Shown: positions 24,821 through 33,637, counted from the stretch's first letter. The stretch is DNA of 64,000 nt from Luteibacter sp. SG786 (GCF_011759605.1 NZ_JAAOYX010000003.1:298107-362106), one strand, 5' to 3'. The notes: a model not told the origin generated them from the letters alone. Made by a program: numbers and translations.

Positions 24821-24853
24821 AACGGCCGGGGCGTGGGACGCGCCCCGGCCGTT
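24821..24853. terminator. Bidirectional terminator between pnuT and a convergent gene
   Basis: AACGGCCGGGGCG (24821-24833) and CGCCCCGGCCGTT (24841-24853) form a perfect 13-bp stem with a 7-base loop. It lies between the ends of two convergent genes and ends in TTCTTGT on the plus strand. Confidence 0.8.
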
Positions 24854-24859
24854 CTTGTG

Positions 24860-25786
24860 TCAAGGCCGCTTCTGCGGCGAGGTGCCCCAATCGTCGGGGC
24901 CAAACGACAAGTGCAACACCGCGTGGGCATCGTCCTCCTGGGGCGGGTCGTATTCCAGGCTGGTGCAACCGCTTGCCTGTTGCCGCTTCGCGGCCAACGT
25001 CGCCGTCCTTGCCATCTCCGCCGCGTGGTCCACCGTGCCGGCGCGGCCCGGCTTCAGCAACAGGCGGTAGCCGTCGGGGCTCACACCGTCCTTCAGGCCC
25101 GACGGCGGCGGCTGCCCGGGAGTCGACACCATGATGTCCATCTTCTTGCCGCATGTGCCCGTGCTCACGATGTCGAGGCCGCCGAGCAGGTTGCGAATGA
25201 ACGGGTCGGCGTCTTCGGCCAGCGAGTCCACGGCTTCCACCACCGTGCTGAGGCGGATCTTCACGAAGTACAGCTTCCGGTAGAAAAGGTAGGCGCGTGA
25301 CGTGAGCATGTCCTGCTGGGCATCGAACACGATGGGCAGGAAGCGGCCCTCCACTTTTTTCCCATCGGCCAGCATGGCGGTGTAGGGACTCTCTTCGCCC
25401 CACCACACGTTGCGGTAGATCTGCTGGCGCTCCGCGAACGCCACCGATTCGCGGAAATCGTCCATCGCCCGCTTCAGCATGGCGGCGCTGTCGCCTTCGC
25501 CGGCCGGGTAGATGAACACGTCCGCCACGATCCACTCGGCGTTGTCGATCCGGTAGCGCAACGACACCCCGGCGGCGATGTCGCCTTCGTCGGCATAGTT
25601 CTTCACCGCTGCCAGGGTCGCGTCGCCCAGGCGCTTGGGCGCGACGATCCACGTGTCGTCCACCACGCCGCGATGCTCCACGGGGCCGGGCGCCGCCAGT
25701 GGCGGCTCGGCGGCGGCAACCTGCGCATGCGTGCCCGTGCCGGCCAGCAGGCACAGCGCGACGGGGATCACCTTCCAGCGAAACAT
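24860..25786 (-). CDS. Secreted/periplasmic protein of unknown function (308 aa)
   Basis: The start is placed at MFRWKVIPVALCLLAGTGTHA, a clear signal peptide; an in-frame start at 25819 would add 11 residues before it. The mature protein has a mixed alpha/beta pattern (VSLRYRIDNAEWIVADVFIYPAGEG, YLFYRKLYFVKIRLSTVVEAVDSL) and two cysteines (GTCGKKMD, ASGCTSLEY). I do not recognise a named domain, but the layout resembles periplasmic proteins of unknown function common in Xanthomonadales. No partner gene is evident. Confidence 0.7.
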   Translation of the reverse strand: MFRWKVIPVALCLLAGTGTHAQVAAAEPPLAAPGPVEHRGVVDDTWIVAPKRLGDATLAAVKNYADEGDIAAGVSLRYRIDNAEWIVADVFIYPAGEGDSAAMLKRAMDDFRESVAFAERQQIYRNVWWGEESPYTAMLADGKKVEGRFLPIVFDAQQDMLTSRAYLFYRKLYFVKIRLSTVVEAVDSLAEDADPFIRNLLGGLDIVSTGTCGKKMDIMVSTPGQPPPSGLKDGVSPDGYRLLLKPGRAGTVDHAAEMARTATLAAKRQQASGCTSLEYDPPQEDDAHAVLHLSFGPDDWGTSPQKRP

Positions 25787-25853
25787 CTTCACCACGGCCC
25801 CAACGTCATTCGAACGCAATCCCCCGGTCGCGCACTATAGCCGTCCATTCGTC

Positions 25854-26936
25854 TCAACGGGAGCGCTTCGTCGCACGAAGCCGCCGACGTAGAAAAGTCA
25901 GGGTCGCTGCTTCCAATTTCCGCGGAAACCGAAGGCAGGTCTGCGGAACCCAGCGATGCAGGTGGCCGTCGGTCCAGCCGGAGAAGACCTCCGGGTGGAT
26001 GTACGAGGCACGGCACACAGCCGGCGTGTTGCCGAGCACGGACGCCACTTCCTTCACCGCACCGGCGAGCACGGATTTCACGGCGCGCTCCCCGCCTTCT
26101 TCGGGAAGCGTGAGCGCGGCCAGCGTGGCGACGGCCTGGACGGTGCCGCCCCAGGTTCGGAAATCCTTCGCAGTGAACTCGCCGCCGGTGATCTCGCGCA
26201 GGTAGTCGTTCACCATGCCCGAGTCCACCGGCTGCGGCTGCCCGTTATCGTCGATGTACTGGAACAGCCGCTGCCCCGGCAGTTCCTGCACGCGGCGCAC
26301 GGCCTTTACCAAGCGGCGGTCGTCCAGTTGCACGTCGCGCCACAGGCCGCTCTTGCCGCGGAAGTGGAAGCTGATGCGGCCCTTCCGCACGGCGACATGG
26401 CGGGAGCGCAGGGTAGTGAGCCCGTACGAGTTGTTCTGCTTGGCGTAGACGTCGTTGCCGACGCGGATCATCGTTTCTTCCAGCAGGCTCACCACGAGGG
26501 CAAGCACCTTATCCCTCGTCAGCCCGGGCAGGGCCAGGTCCTTGCGCAGGCGGCGGCGAAGGCGCGGCAACGCTTCACCGAACTCGAGGATCCGCTCGAA
26601 CTTTCCACGGTCGCGCACGTCGCGCCAGCGGGGGTGGTAGCGGTACTGCTTGCGCGATCGGGCGTCCCGTCCGGTTGCCTGCAGATGGCCGCGCTCGTTC
26701 GCGCAGATCCAAACGTGGGTGTACGCCGGGGGGATCGCGAGCGAACGGATGCGCTGGAGCACGGCCTCGTCGGTGATCCGGCCGCCGTCGGCGTCGACGT
26801 ACTGGAAGGAACGCCCCCGTTTGCGGCGCGCGATACCCGGGTCGGTGTCGCACACGTAGACCAGGCCCGCCGCTTTCGCGTGGGCCTGTTCCTCACTGAC
26901 CAGCGCGAGCGCTTCGGGTGGCGGATTCCGGGACAT
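25854..26936 (-). CDS. DNA topoisomerase IB (poxvirus-like)
   Basis: The protein relaxes supercoils via a 3'-phosphotyrosine intermediate. The N-terminal domain (YVCDTDPGIARRKRGRSFQYVDADGG, PPAYTHVWICANERGHLQATGRDARSRKQYRYHP) and the catalytic domain (NNSYGLTTLRSRHV, FRGKSG, TAKDFRTWGGT) are intact, with the nucleophilic Tyr in CRASYIHP near residue 312. Length (360) is normal. ATG 26936 (MSRNPPPEA) is preferred to a TTG ten codons upstream. It lies 48 bases from the methyltransferase gene on the same strand. Confidence 0.92.
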   Translation of the reverse strand: MSRNPPPEALALVSEEQAHAKAAGLVYVCDTDPGIARRKRGRSFQYVDADGGRITDEAVLQRIRSLAIPPAYTHVWICANERGHLQATGRDARSRKQYRYHPRWRDVRDRGKFERILEFGEALPRLRRRLRKDLALPGLTRDKVLALVVSLLEETMIRVGNDVYAKQNNSYGLTTLRSRHVAVRKGRISFHFRGKSGLWRDVQLDDRRLVKAVRRVQELPGQRLFQYIDDNGQPQPVDSGMVNDYLREITGGEFTAKDFRTWGGTVQAVATLAALTLPEEGGERAVKSVLAGAVKEVASVLGNTPAVCRASYIHPEVFSGWTDGHLHRWVPQTCLRFPRKLEAATLTFLRRRLRATKRSR

Positions 26937-26984
26937 GGCCGGAACTATGTCCCGGCGTGCGATCAAGGCACGGTGAATGCCCCG

Positions 26985-28154
26985 TCAGGCAACCCGGCAG
27001 AACACGGCCTTGAGGTACCGGTTCTCGGGCACGTTGCTTGCCACCGGATGGTCGGGGCCCGCGCCGGCGACGTCCAGCACCTGGATGTCCCGACCGGCGT
27101 TCAGTGCCACGCGCCGGATCATTTCCAGGAAGTCGGCTTCGCCGACCAGTCCCGTGCAGGAGCAGGTAAGCAGGATGCCGCCGGGGGCCAGCACATCGAG
27201 CGCGGTGCGGTTCATCGCGAAGTACTTCTTTAACGCGTTGATCACCTGGTTCCGGTCGCGCGTGAGCTTCGGGGGATCGAGCACCACGGCGTCCCAGGTT
27301 TCCCCCCGCTCGATGGCGGCGCGCAGCCATTCGAAGACGTCGCCTTGCTCGAAACGCGCCGTCACCCCGTTCATGCGGGCGTTCTCGCGTGCCACCTCGA
27401 GGATGGCCGCGTCGGCATCCACGCCGGTGGCTTCCAGAGCGCCGGCCTTCATGGCATGGACGGCGAAGCCGCCGGCGTTGCAGCAGAGGTCGAGCACGCG
27501 GCGCCCACGGGCGAGCGCGGCGAAGCGGCGGCGGTTCTCGCGCTGGTCGGCGAAGAAGCCGGTCTTGTGGCCGAGGCCCGGCGCTGCATGGAATGCGAGG
27601 CCATGTTCGTGCACGTCCACGGCGGCGGGCGCTTCGTTGGAGCGCACGTCGAACGACTCCTGGCGCTGCACGTGCTGCTCGGCGAACCAGTACAGCGAGG
27701 CCCCGGGGAAGTGACGCAGCAGTTCGGCGTGGATGGTCTCGCGGAAGCGCCACATGCCCGCCGCGAAATATTCCACCACCAGGTGGTTCGCGTAGCGGTC
27801 GACCACGAGCCCGGACAGCCCGTCGCCTTCGCTGTGCACCACGCGCCAGGCGTCGCTCACTTCGTCCAGGCGCAGCAGCTCGCGGCGCAGTTCCACCGCG
27901 CGCGCGAGGCGGGCCGCGATCCAGCCGTCATCGATGCGTTCGTCGGGACGGGTGGTCAGGAGGCGCAGGGCCACGCGGGCATGGCCATTCCAGAAACCGC
28001 GACCGACGAAGCGGCCCTTGGCGTCTTCCACGTCCACCACGCTGCCCGGCGGAAGGCGATCGGCGGGTTTGACGACCTGGGCGGACCAGATCCAGGGATG
28101 GCCCGGCGTGCGGTCGGACTTCAGGCGAATGACGGGGAGTGCGGGAGCGTTCAT
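26985..28154 (-). CDS. rlmI: Class I SAM-dependent 23S rRNA methyltransferase, RlmI-like
   Basis: An N-terminal PUA domain (IRLKSDRTPGHPWIWSAQVV, GSVVDVEDAKGRFVGRGFWN) is followed by an EEHEE-type linker and a Rossmann methyltransferase. The latter has GHKTGFFADQRENRR, LDLCCNAGGFAVHAMKAGA (SAM site), VVLDPPKLTR and LLTCSCTG, where the second Cys is the likely catalytic one. This arrangement is that of RlmI, which makes m5C1962 of 23S rRNA. The 389-residue length is normal. It is in tandem with the topoisomerase gene. Confidence 0.88.
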   Translation of the reverse strand: MNAPALPVIRLKSDRTPGHPWIWSAQVVKPADRLPPGSVVDVEDAKGRFVGRGFWNGHARVALRLLTTRPDERIDDGWIAARLARAVELRRELLRLDEVSDAWRVVHSEGDGLSGLVVDRYANHLVVEYFAAGMWRFRETIHAELLRHFPGASLYWFAEQHVQRQESFDVRSNEAPAAVDVHEHGLAFHAAPGLGHKTGFFADQRENRRRFAALARGRRVLDLCCNAGGFAVHAMKAGALEATGVDADAAILEVARENARMNGVTARFEQGDVFEWLRAAIERGETWDAVVLDPPKLTRDRNQVINALKKYFAMNRTALDVLAPGGILLTCSCTGLVGEADFLEMIRRVALNAGRDIQVLDVAGAGPDHPVASNVPENRYLKAVFCRVA

Positions 28155-28173
28155 CGGTGAATGATACCGGCCC

Positions 28174-28617
28174 TCAGCGACCGAAGCGCAGGACGAGCCA
28201 CGACGCCAGCGCGAGGAGGTTGATGCCGATGTGCGCGGCGGAGGGGCCGCCGAGGGCCAGCAGCCATCCGTGCTCGGCGACGGCCCAATCGAAACCCAGG
28301 CGCGGCGAGTGCTGCAGCGTCAGCGAGAGGTTCGCGTACGCACCGCTGGAGAGGGCGTAGCTGAAGAAGGGCGTGGCCACCAGCGGCGCCTGCAGGAACT
28401 GCGCCCAGATCGACATGCTGGTGCCGCGTCCGTCGTTGCTCGCCAGCAGCACGCCCGCCACGAGGATGAAGGCGAACAGCAGCACGCCCAGGACCGCGAC
28501 GATCGCGTCCACGCCGCCAAAGCGCCCGCCGAGCAGGCGGTCGAACTGGTGAACAAGGCCGAAGAGCCCGCCGGCGATCTCGAAGACGGCGATGACGCGG
28601 GTGAGGAAGGAATGCAT
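28174..28617 (-). CDS. Small integral membrane protein of unknown function (147 aa)
   Basis: Four membrane segments are visible (AVFEIAGGLFGLVHQF, IVAVLGVLLFAFILVAGVLLA, FLQAPLVATPFFSYALSSGAY, IGINLLALASWLVLRFG). The protein ends in a short basic tail. I do not recognise a named family. It lies 19 bases downstream of the methyltransferase start, on the same strand, but a shared function is not implied. Confidence 0.7.
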   Translation of the reverse strand: MHSFLTRVIAVFEIAGGLFGLVHQFDRLLGGRFGGVDAIVAVLGVLLFAFILVAGVLLASNDGRGTSMSIWAQFLQAPLVATPFFSYALSSGAYANLSLTLQHSPRLGFDWAVAEHGWLLALGGPSAAHIGINLLALASWLVLRFGR

Positions 28618-28665
28618 GGGGTCTCCCGGTAATGGCAGGCGGCGATTATGGCCTGTGGGAACCGT

Positions 28666-29610
28666 TCACAGATCGTCGGCGATCTCGTGCAGGTCCGCGA
28701 TGTGTTGTTCCCACCAGCGGGCCTCTTCCGCGAAAGGGAAGGCGGCGGGGAAGGCGGGATCGTGCCAGCGCTCGGCGATCCAGCCTGCGTAATGCACCTG
28801 GCGCATAGCCCGCAGCGCGGGCACCAGGGCGAGTTCCACCGGATCGAAATCGCGGAACTGGCCGTAGCCCTCGAGCAGCGCGTCCATCATGGCGTCGTCG
28901 CCCGCCAGCATCCAGAGGTCCTGCACGGCAGGGCCCATGCGGGCGTCGTCGAGATCGACGAAGTGCGGCCCCGCGTCCGTCCACAGCACGTTGCCCGGAT
29001 GGCAGTCGCCGTGCAGGCGGATCTGGCGGAGGGGGCCGACGGCTTCGAACCTGTTCGCCACGGCCGTGTCCACGCGACTCGCCGCATGCCGGTACGCATC
29101 GAACAGGTGGGCCGGCAGCAGGTCGGAACCGAGCGCGGCGCGCATCGGCGCCTCGATCATCGTCGCCCTGTCGAGCGTGCCCCTCGCCTTGAAACGCTCG
29201 CGCGAGCCGACGGCGTGCATGCGGCCGAGCAGCCGTCCGAGCCATTCCAGCTGGTCCGCCGATTCCAGCGACGGCGCGCGTCCGCCCCGGCGCGGATAGA
29301 CCGCGTAGCGGAAGCCTTCGTGGCGAAGCAAGGTACGCTCGTGTACCACGAGCGGCGCCACGACCGGCAGCTCCGCGTCGGCCAGTTCCAGCGCGAAGGC
29401 GTGTTCCTCCTCGATGGCGGCATCCGACCAGCGGCCGGGACGATAGAACTTGACGACCACGAAGCCGCCTTCGTCGAGGCCGACCTGGAAGACGCGATTC
29501 TCGTAGCTGTTCAGCGTGAGCAGGCGGCCGTCGCTCCAGCGGCCCGCCGCGTCGACGGCGGCGAGCACGAGATCCGGCGAAAGCGCGGCGTACGGCGCGG
29601 CGCCGCTCAC
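28666..29610 (-). CDS. srkA: Stress response kinase A (SrkA/YihE)
   Basis: The 314-residue Ser/Thr kinase of the APH fold has ENRVFQVGLDEGGFVVVKFYRPGRW at the ATP site, the catalytic loop RLHGDCHPGNVLW and the metal-binding FVDLDDARMGP. SrkA protects bacteria from stress-induced death by phosphorylating proteins. The GTG start at 29610 overlaps the stop of the thioesterase gene (GTGA); the frame continues far upstream only as an artefact of high GC. The two genes are probably co-transcribed. Confidence 0.9.
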   Translation of the reverse strand: MSGAAPYAALSPDLVLAAVDAAGRWSDGRLLTLNSYENRVFQVGLDEGGFVVVKFYRPGRWSDAAIEEEHAFALELADAELPVVAPLVVHERTLLRHEGFRYAVYPRRGGRAPSLESADQLEWLGRLLGRMHAVGSRERFKARGTLDRATMIEAPMRAALGSDLLPAHLFDAYRHAASRVDTAVANRFEAVGPLRQIRLHGDCHPGNVLWTDAGPHFVDLDDARMGPAVQDLWMLAGDDAMMDALLEGYGQFRDFDPVELALVPALRAMRQVHYAGWIAERWHDPAFPAAFPFAEEARWWEQHIADLHEIADDL

Positions 29611-30059
29611 GCGCGCAGGTTCCCCGGCGCACCGCCCGGCGACGGGATCACCGCCATGGTGAGGCGGGAAAGGCAGACGAGCCGCCCCTGTTCTTCCTCG
29701 ATCCGTATTTCCCACACCTGCGTGGTGCGTCCAAGGTGCACGGCCTTCGCCGTACCGGTGACGATGCCGCTGCGTACGCCGCGGATGTGATTGGCGTTGA
29801 TGTCCAGGCCCACCGCCACTTCCTTCTCCGTGTCCAGCGTCAGCAGCGATGCGGAGCTGCCCAGGGTCTCGGCGAGCACGACCGACGCGCCGCCATGGAG
29901 CAACCCGAACGGCTGCTGGGTGCGGTGGTCTACCGGCATGGTGCCCCGCAGCCAGTCGTCGCCGAAGGCGGTGAAGCGAATGTCGAGGGTTTCCATCATC
30001 GTGCCGCGGCTCCAACCGTTGACGCGGGCGAGATCGATGGGTTCTTTCCAGATGGCCAT
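29607..30059 (-). CDS. Hotdog-fold acyl-CoA thioesterase (YdiI/MenI or PaaI type)
   Basis: The 150-residue protein has the hotdog signature QQPFGLLHGGASVVLAETLGSSAS, with Glu in the active helix, and GLDINANHIRGVRSGIVTGTAKAVHLGRTTQVWEI. This is the 4HBT-II family close to YdiI/MenI (1,4-dihydroxy-2-naphthoyl-CoA hydrolase) and to phenylacetyl-CoA thioesterases. The genome type makes ubiquinone rather than menaquinone, so general CoA recycling is more likely. ATG 30059 (MAIWKEPIDL) is the natural start. Its promoter region faces the reductase gene at 30109. Confidence 0.85.
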   Translation of the reverse strand: MAIWKEPIDLARVNGWSRGTMMETLDIRFTAFGDDWLRGTMPVDHRTQQPFGLLHGGASVVLAETLGSSASLLTLDTEKEVAVGLDINANHIRGVRSGIVTGTAKAVHLGRTTQVWEIRIEEEQGRLVCLSRLTMAVIPSPGGAPGNLRA

Positions 30060-30108
30060 GCCTGAGCGATTCCTTTGGGGCAAGCCCTCATTGTCCTACA
30101 ATGCAAGG

Positions 30109-31164
30109 GTGCCCACCGTAACCCTTACAGCGTCCGGCAAGCGCTTCGACGCCGCCGCCGGCGAGACCGTGCTCGAAGCCGCCCAGCGCGCGGGCATCGC
30201 CCTCCCGTATTCATGTCGCGGCGGCGTGTGCGGCAGTTGCAAGGCCACGCTCGTGGCAGGCGAGTGCGACTATCCGCGCAATCCCCCCGTGGCCCTCGCC
30301 GGGGTTCCGCCCTCGCGCCATGCCATCCTCCTGTGCCAGGCGGTGCCGCGTGGCGACATCGCCATCCAGGCGCGGGAGATCGCCTCGGTGGAAGACATTC
30401 CACATCGCCGGGTGGAGACGGAAGTGGTGGAGCGGCGCGCACTCGCGCCGGACGTGGTGGGCGTCTGGTTACGTCCGCTCGACGGCAGCCGTGTGAACTG
30501 GCTGCCGGGCCAATACCTCGACGTGGTGCTGGAAGACGGCAAACACCGGCCGTTCTCGATCGCCGGCGGCCCCCGCCCGGACGGCCTCATCGAGTTGCAC
30601 GTGCGGCATGTGCCGGGCGGCGGCTTCACTACCTGGGTGTACGACTCACTGCGCGTGGGCGATCACCTCACGATCGAGGTGCCGCTCGGCACGTTCGTGC
30701 CCCGCGAGGACTCCGAACGGCCGATGCTCTTCATGGCCGGCGGCACGGGCTTCGCGCCGGTGAAGGCCATCGTGGAACATTTCCTCGCCCTGGGCACGCG
30801 GCGGCCGATGCATGTGTACTGGGGTGCGCGTAACAAGGCGGATCTGTATCTGCTCGACCTCGCCACGCGGTGGTCCGAAGACGTGCCCAATGTGCATTTC
30901 ACGCCGGTGCTGTCGGACCCCGAGGCGGCGCGTGCGGCCGGCATGCGCGAGGGACTCGTCCACGAGGCGCTGCTGCAGGACCACCCGGACCTCTCGGGCT
31001 TCGACTTCTACATGAGCGGCCCACCGGCGATGATCGCCGCAGGCCGCCAGTACCTCATCGACGCGAAACTGCCGGAAGACCGGCTGTATTTCGATTCGTT
31101 CGACGTGGCGCCCGACGTGCTCACCGAGATCCTGCGGGGTCGCGCAGGCATCCACGGCCTGTAG
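30109..31164 (+). CDS. 2Fe-2S / flavin NAD(P)H oxidoreductase (CDP-6-deoxyglucoseen reductase-like)
   Basis: A plant-type ferredoxin domain comes first (PYSCRGGVCGSCKATLVAGE, with the last Cys in ILLCQAVP). An FAD domain (HRPFSIAGGPRPDG) and an NAD(P)H domain (PMLFMAGGTGFAPVKAIVEHF, FYMSGPPAMI) follow, making the standard 351-residue three-domain reductase. It is often named for AscD/DdhD of deoxysugar synthesis, but no sugar genes are near, so its electron acceptor is unknown. The start is a GTG at 30109 with AAGG close by; it is divergent from the thioesterase. Confidence 0.87.
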   Translation: MPTVTLTASGKRFDAAAGETVLEAAQRAGIALPYSCRGGVCGSCKATLVAGECDYPRNPPVALAGVPPSRHAILLCQAVPRGDIAIQAREIASVEDIPHRRVETEVVERRALAPDVVGVWLRPLDGSRVNWLPGQYLDVVLEDGKHRPFSIAGGPRPDGLIELHVRHVPGGGFTTWVYDSLRVGDHLTIEVPLGTFVPREDSERPMLFMAGGTGFAPVKAIVEHFLALGTRRPMHVYWGARNKADLYLLDLATRWSEDVPNVHFTPVLSDPEAARAAGMREGLVHEALLQDHPDLSGFDFYMSGPPAMIAAGRQYLIDAKLPEDRLYFDSFDVAPDVLTEILRGRAGIHGL

Positions 31165-31181
31165 GGCGAAAAAACTTCTAC

Positions 31182-31265
31182 TGTGGGAGCCGGCTATGCC
31201 GGCGATCCCGCGGCAGCGGGCAGGTTTGCCGCAAGCTTCCATCGCCGCTGAAGCGGCTCCCACAC
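31182..31265. repeat. Dispersed inverted repeat (GGAGCCG-type), copy 1
   Basis: TGTGGGAGCCGGCTATGCCGGCGAT at the left and ATCGCCGCTGAAGCGGCTCCCACA at the right form an imperfect inverted pair about 84 bases long. The right arm recurs at 56150-56175, and a diverged full element lies at 39027-39103. It lies between convergent genes and may aid termination. Confidence 0.75.
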
Positions 31266-31311
31266 AGAGCCAGCTTCCTGAGGGAAGCGGCTATGCCTGC
31301 GACGGAAAGCT

Positions 31312-31758
31312 TTACTTCTTGCCTTTCGCCACCGGCAGCTGAGCGGTCTGCCAGGCATAGGTGCCGCCGTCGAGCACGAAGACGCGCGTGAAGCCTGCCT
31401 TTATCAGGCGGTTGGCGGCCTTACCCACGCCGCGGCCGTCCTTGTCGACGAGCACCACGGGCAGCTCGCGGGCCTTCGAGAGGTCCTTCTGCGTCTCCGG
31501 ATCGAACTGGCTCATGGCCACGTTCTTGGCGCCCGGAATGTGGGCCTTCTCGAAATCCGCGCTCGCGGAGAGATCGACGATCAGCGGCGTGTCGCGGTTG
31601 ATCAGCTGGGTGAGTCCCGCCGGCGTCAGCGACTTCCACTTGCGGAACAGACGGCTCACCTCGCCCGCGACCAGCGCGATGAGGATCACCACGAACGCTG
31701 CCACCAGCAGGGCATGGTTCGTCACGAAAGCCGGCAGCTTCTGCATTACGTCGTTCAT
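31312..31758 (-). CDS. Membrane-anchored rhodanese-like protein lacking the catalytic Cys
   Basis: An N-terminal membrane segment (ALLVAAFVVILIALVAGEV) is followed by a rhodanese domain (TLIVDLSASADFEKAHIPGAKNVA has the conserved D...F..HIPGA pattern, and GFTRVFVLDGGTYAWQ the end). The active-site loop reads VVLVDKDGRGVG, with Asp where the sulfur-carrying Cys should be, so the protein is probably not a sulfurtransferase. Size and layout match YibN, a membrane protein implicated in envelope protein biogenesis. Confidence 0.85.
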   Translation of the reverse strand: MNDVMQKLPAFVTNHALLVAAFVVILIALVAGEVSRLFRKWKSLTPAGLTQLINRDTPLIVDLSASADFEKAHIPGAKNVAMSQFDPETQKDLSKARELPVVLVDKDGRGVGKAANRLIKAGFTRVFVLDGGTYAWQTAQLPVAKGKK

Positions 31759-31821
31759 CGGGTCTTTCCGCGTCCCGGGATGGGATCAAACGACCGATTA
31801 TATCCCAAGGCCCGCGGAGGC

Positions 31822-32235
31822 TCAGTGCGGCGAGAAGTCGGGCAGCCCGGTCATCAGGGTCCACTTGTTCTTTTCGCGGTCGTAATGCCAGCGCTGCCGG
31901 TCGATGACGGTGCGCTCGGCCTGGGTGTTGATGTTCACCACGTTGATCTGCACCACCTGGACCACGTCGTCGTCGCCGTCCGGCCGAGGACCGGAGCCCT
32001 CGTCGTAACCCGTGACGCGCAATTGCTGCAGCCGTCCCTGCTCGATGGAGCTCACCGGATGCTCGGCGGCGTAGTCCTTGTCCACGAAGCTCTGCGCGCC
32101 GGGGAAATCGCCCCAGCGGATGGCCGCGGCATAGTTCATCAGGGTCTTGTTCAGTGCCTGGTTGCGCTTGTCGGTGGCGCAGCTTGCGAGGGCCATGAGG
32201 GCGATTGCTAGAGCGGGCAGGGCGAGCGGGCGCAT
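31822..32235 (-). CDS. Putative lipoprotein of unknown function (137 aa)
   Basis: A lipoprotein signal is clear (PALAIALMALASC, lipobox L-A-S-C). The mature part (ALNKTLMNYAAAIRWGDFPGAQSFVD and VNINTQAERTVIDRQRWHYDREKNKW) resembles small periplasmic proteins with a nuclear-transport-factor-2-like shape. ATG 32235 has GGAAG close upstream; ATG 32247 is possible. It lies 29 bases from the thioesterase gene on the same strand. The function is unknown. Confidence 0.78.
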   Translation of the reverse strand: MRPLALPALAIALMALASCATDKRNQALNKTLMNYAAAIRWGDFPGAQSFVDKDYAAEHPVSSIEQGRLQQLRVTGYDEGSGPRPDGDDDVVQVVQINVVNINTQAERTVIDRQRWHYDREKNKWTLMTGLPDFSPH

Positions 32236-32264
32236 GGTGGCTTCCATCGTGGCGTCGGCGGGCA

Positions 32265-32729
32265 TTATGCCCGGCGCTTGGCGACGAAGCGCGCGTCGAG
32301 GCTGGCCGCCGGCTTGCCCCCCGTGCCGGGAACGACGCAGGTGAAGTCGGCACGCGCGCGGCCGCGGGTCTCCAGCGTGGCGAAGAATGGCTCCCACGAG
32401 GCGCCGGGCGCGAGCGTGGCCTCCGCCCGCAGGTCGTCCCAGACGGTGTCGAGGTAGCGGATGGTGGAGTCGGCCACGAACACGTCGCAGTCCAGGCCGC
32501 GCTGCCGCAGCCGTGCTTCCACTAGCGCCCAGCAGGCCACGGTCATGAGGCTCGCGAGGCTGCCACCGAAGGCGCAACCCTTGTCGTTGATGTTCGGCGC
32601 CAGGGGCGCCGTCATCACCAGCCGCTCGCCGTCGAACTCCGCGATACGCAGGTCCATGGCACGGGCGAGGGGAATGCCGTCGCGGATGAAATGTTCGAGG
32701 TCTTGGAGAGGGGAGGGAGGCGTGGTCAT
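32265..32729 (-). CDS. YiiD_C-type hotdog thioesterase
   Basis: The 154-residue protein matches the YiiD C-terminal thioesterase domain: RIAEFDGERLVMTAPLAPNINDKGCAFGGSLASLMTVACWALVE is the hallmark, with the G-C-A-F-G-G-S turn before the active helix. In E. coli YiiD this domain is fused to an acetyltransferase; here it stands alone. The substrate is unknown. The 113 bases upstream are a divergent promoter region shared with hemD. Confidence 0.85.
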   Translation of the reverse strand: MTTPPSPLQDLEHFIRDGIPLARAMDLRIAEFDGERLVMTAPLAPNINDKGCAFGGSLASLMTVACWALVEARLRQRGLDCDVFVADSTIRYLDTVWDDLRAEATLAPGASWEPFFATLETRGRARADFTCVVPGTGGKPAASLDARFVAKRRA

Positions 32730-32842
32730 AAGCGGCGAAGTCTAAGTCGCGAAGTGAACCGTTCGCACGCGTATGTGAAGACCCAACCTTCGGCATTGGC
32801 GACATCGCCCTAACGTTCCTAAGCTGAACCTCAAGTCGCAGG

Positions 32843-33637
32843 ATGCCAGACAGGACTCTGAACGTAGTGAGTCGCTCCCTCCCCCTTCGTAACGTCGCGG
32901 TCGTCATCACCCGTCCCGCAGGTACCGCCGGCCCGCTGGCGCGGCGCGTTCGTAAGCTCGGAGGCATACCCATCAGCGTGCCGGGCCTGTCCCTGCGCGC
33001 GACCGAGGACGCCTCCGCCGTCGATGAGGCGTTGCGCCGTGCGCTGGGCGGCGACGTGCTGGTGTTCACCAGCCCCGCCGCCGTGCGCTTCGCCTCCGAC
33101 GTGCTGCCCCTGGCCACCCAGGCCACGGTCATCGCGGTGGGGCGGGGCACTGCGCGTGCCCTGAAGACCGCCAACGTTCCCGATGCCCGTTTTCCGGAGA
33201 AGTCGCAGGACAGCGAGGGCGTTCTGGCCATGCCCGAACTGGCCGACCTGGCTGGCCGTCGCGTGGCGCTGGTCGGCGCGCCGGGCGGGCGGGGCCTGCT
33301 GCGCGAGCAACTCGTCCGGCGCGGCGCCGTGCTCGACGAGATCCACGTATATCACCGCGTGGCGCCGCGTATCGATCGGCGTCATATCGACCCCCTGCTA
33401 AAGCTGGGTCGGCGCTCCGCCGTGCTCCTGTCCAGTGCCGAGGCCCTCGACCACCTGCGCCGGGCGCTGATCGCACCCGCCTGGCGCAAACTCGTTCAGG
33501 CGGTCGCCGTGGTGAGCAGCGACCGAATGAGGGACATCGCCATCGAGGCCGGTTTCGAACGCGTGGCCGTGGCTCGCTCCGCGCTGCCCGGCGACCTTCT
33601 GAAGGCCGCCACCGAGGTCTCGTTCACGGGCCGCTGA
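32843..33637 (+). CDS. hemD: Uroporphyrinogen-III synthase
   Basis: HemD cyclises hydroxymethylbilane to uroporphyrinogen III. The family pattern is seen in VVITRPAGTAGPLARRVRKLGG, DVLVFTSPAAVRFASD, VIAVGRGTARALK, RRVALVGAPGGRGLLREQLVRRGA and the VYHRVAP strand. Length (264) is normal. It heads the hemD-hemX-hemY cluster, 67 bases before hemX. The upstream hemC is not in this window. Confidence 0.9.
   Translation: MPDRTLNVVSRSLPLRNVAVVITRPAGTAGPLARRVRKLGGIPISVPGLSLRATEDASAVDEALRRALGGDVLVFTSPAAVRFASDVLPLATQATVIAVGRGTARALKTANVPDARFPEKSQDSEGVLAMPELADLAGRRVALVGAPGGRGLLREQLVRRGAVLDEIHVYHRVAPRIDRRHIDPLLKLGRRSAVLLSSAEALDHLRRALIAPAWRKLVQAVAVVSSDRMRDIAIEAGFERVAVARSALPGDLLKAATEVSFTGR

Noticed and set aside
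28666-30015. Longer SrkA frame starting at 30,015
   Set aside because: The extra 135 residues lie antisense-free but out of frame inside the thioesterase gene; GTG 29,610 gives the normal SrkA length and a coupled overlap.
31822-33231. 469-residue frame containing the lipoprotein at its end
   Set aside because: The upstream part runs through the thioesterase gene in another frame and antisense to hemD; only the last 137 residues have lipoprotein character.
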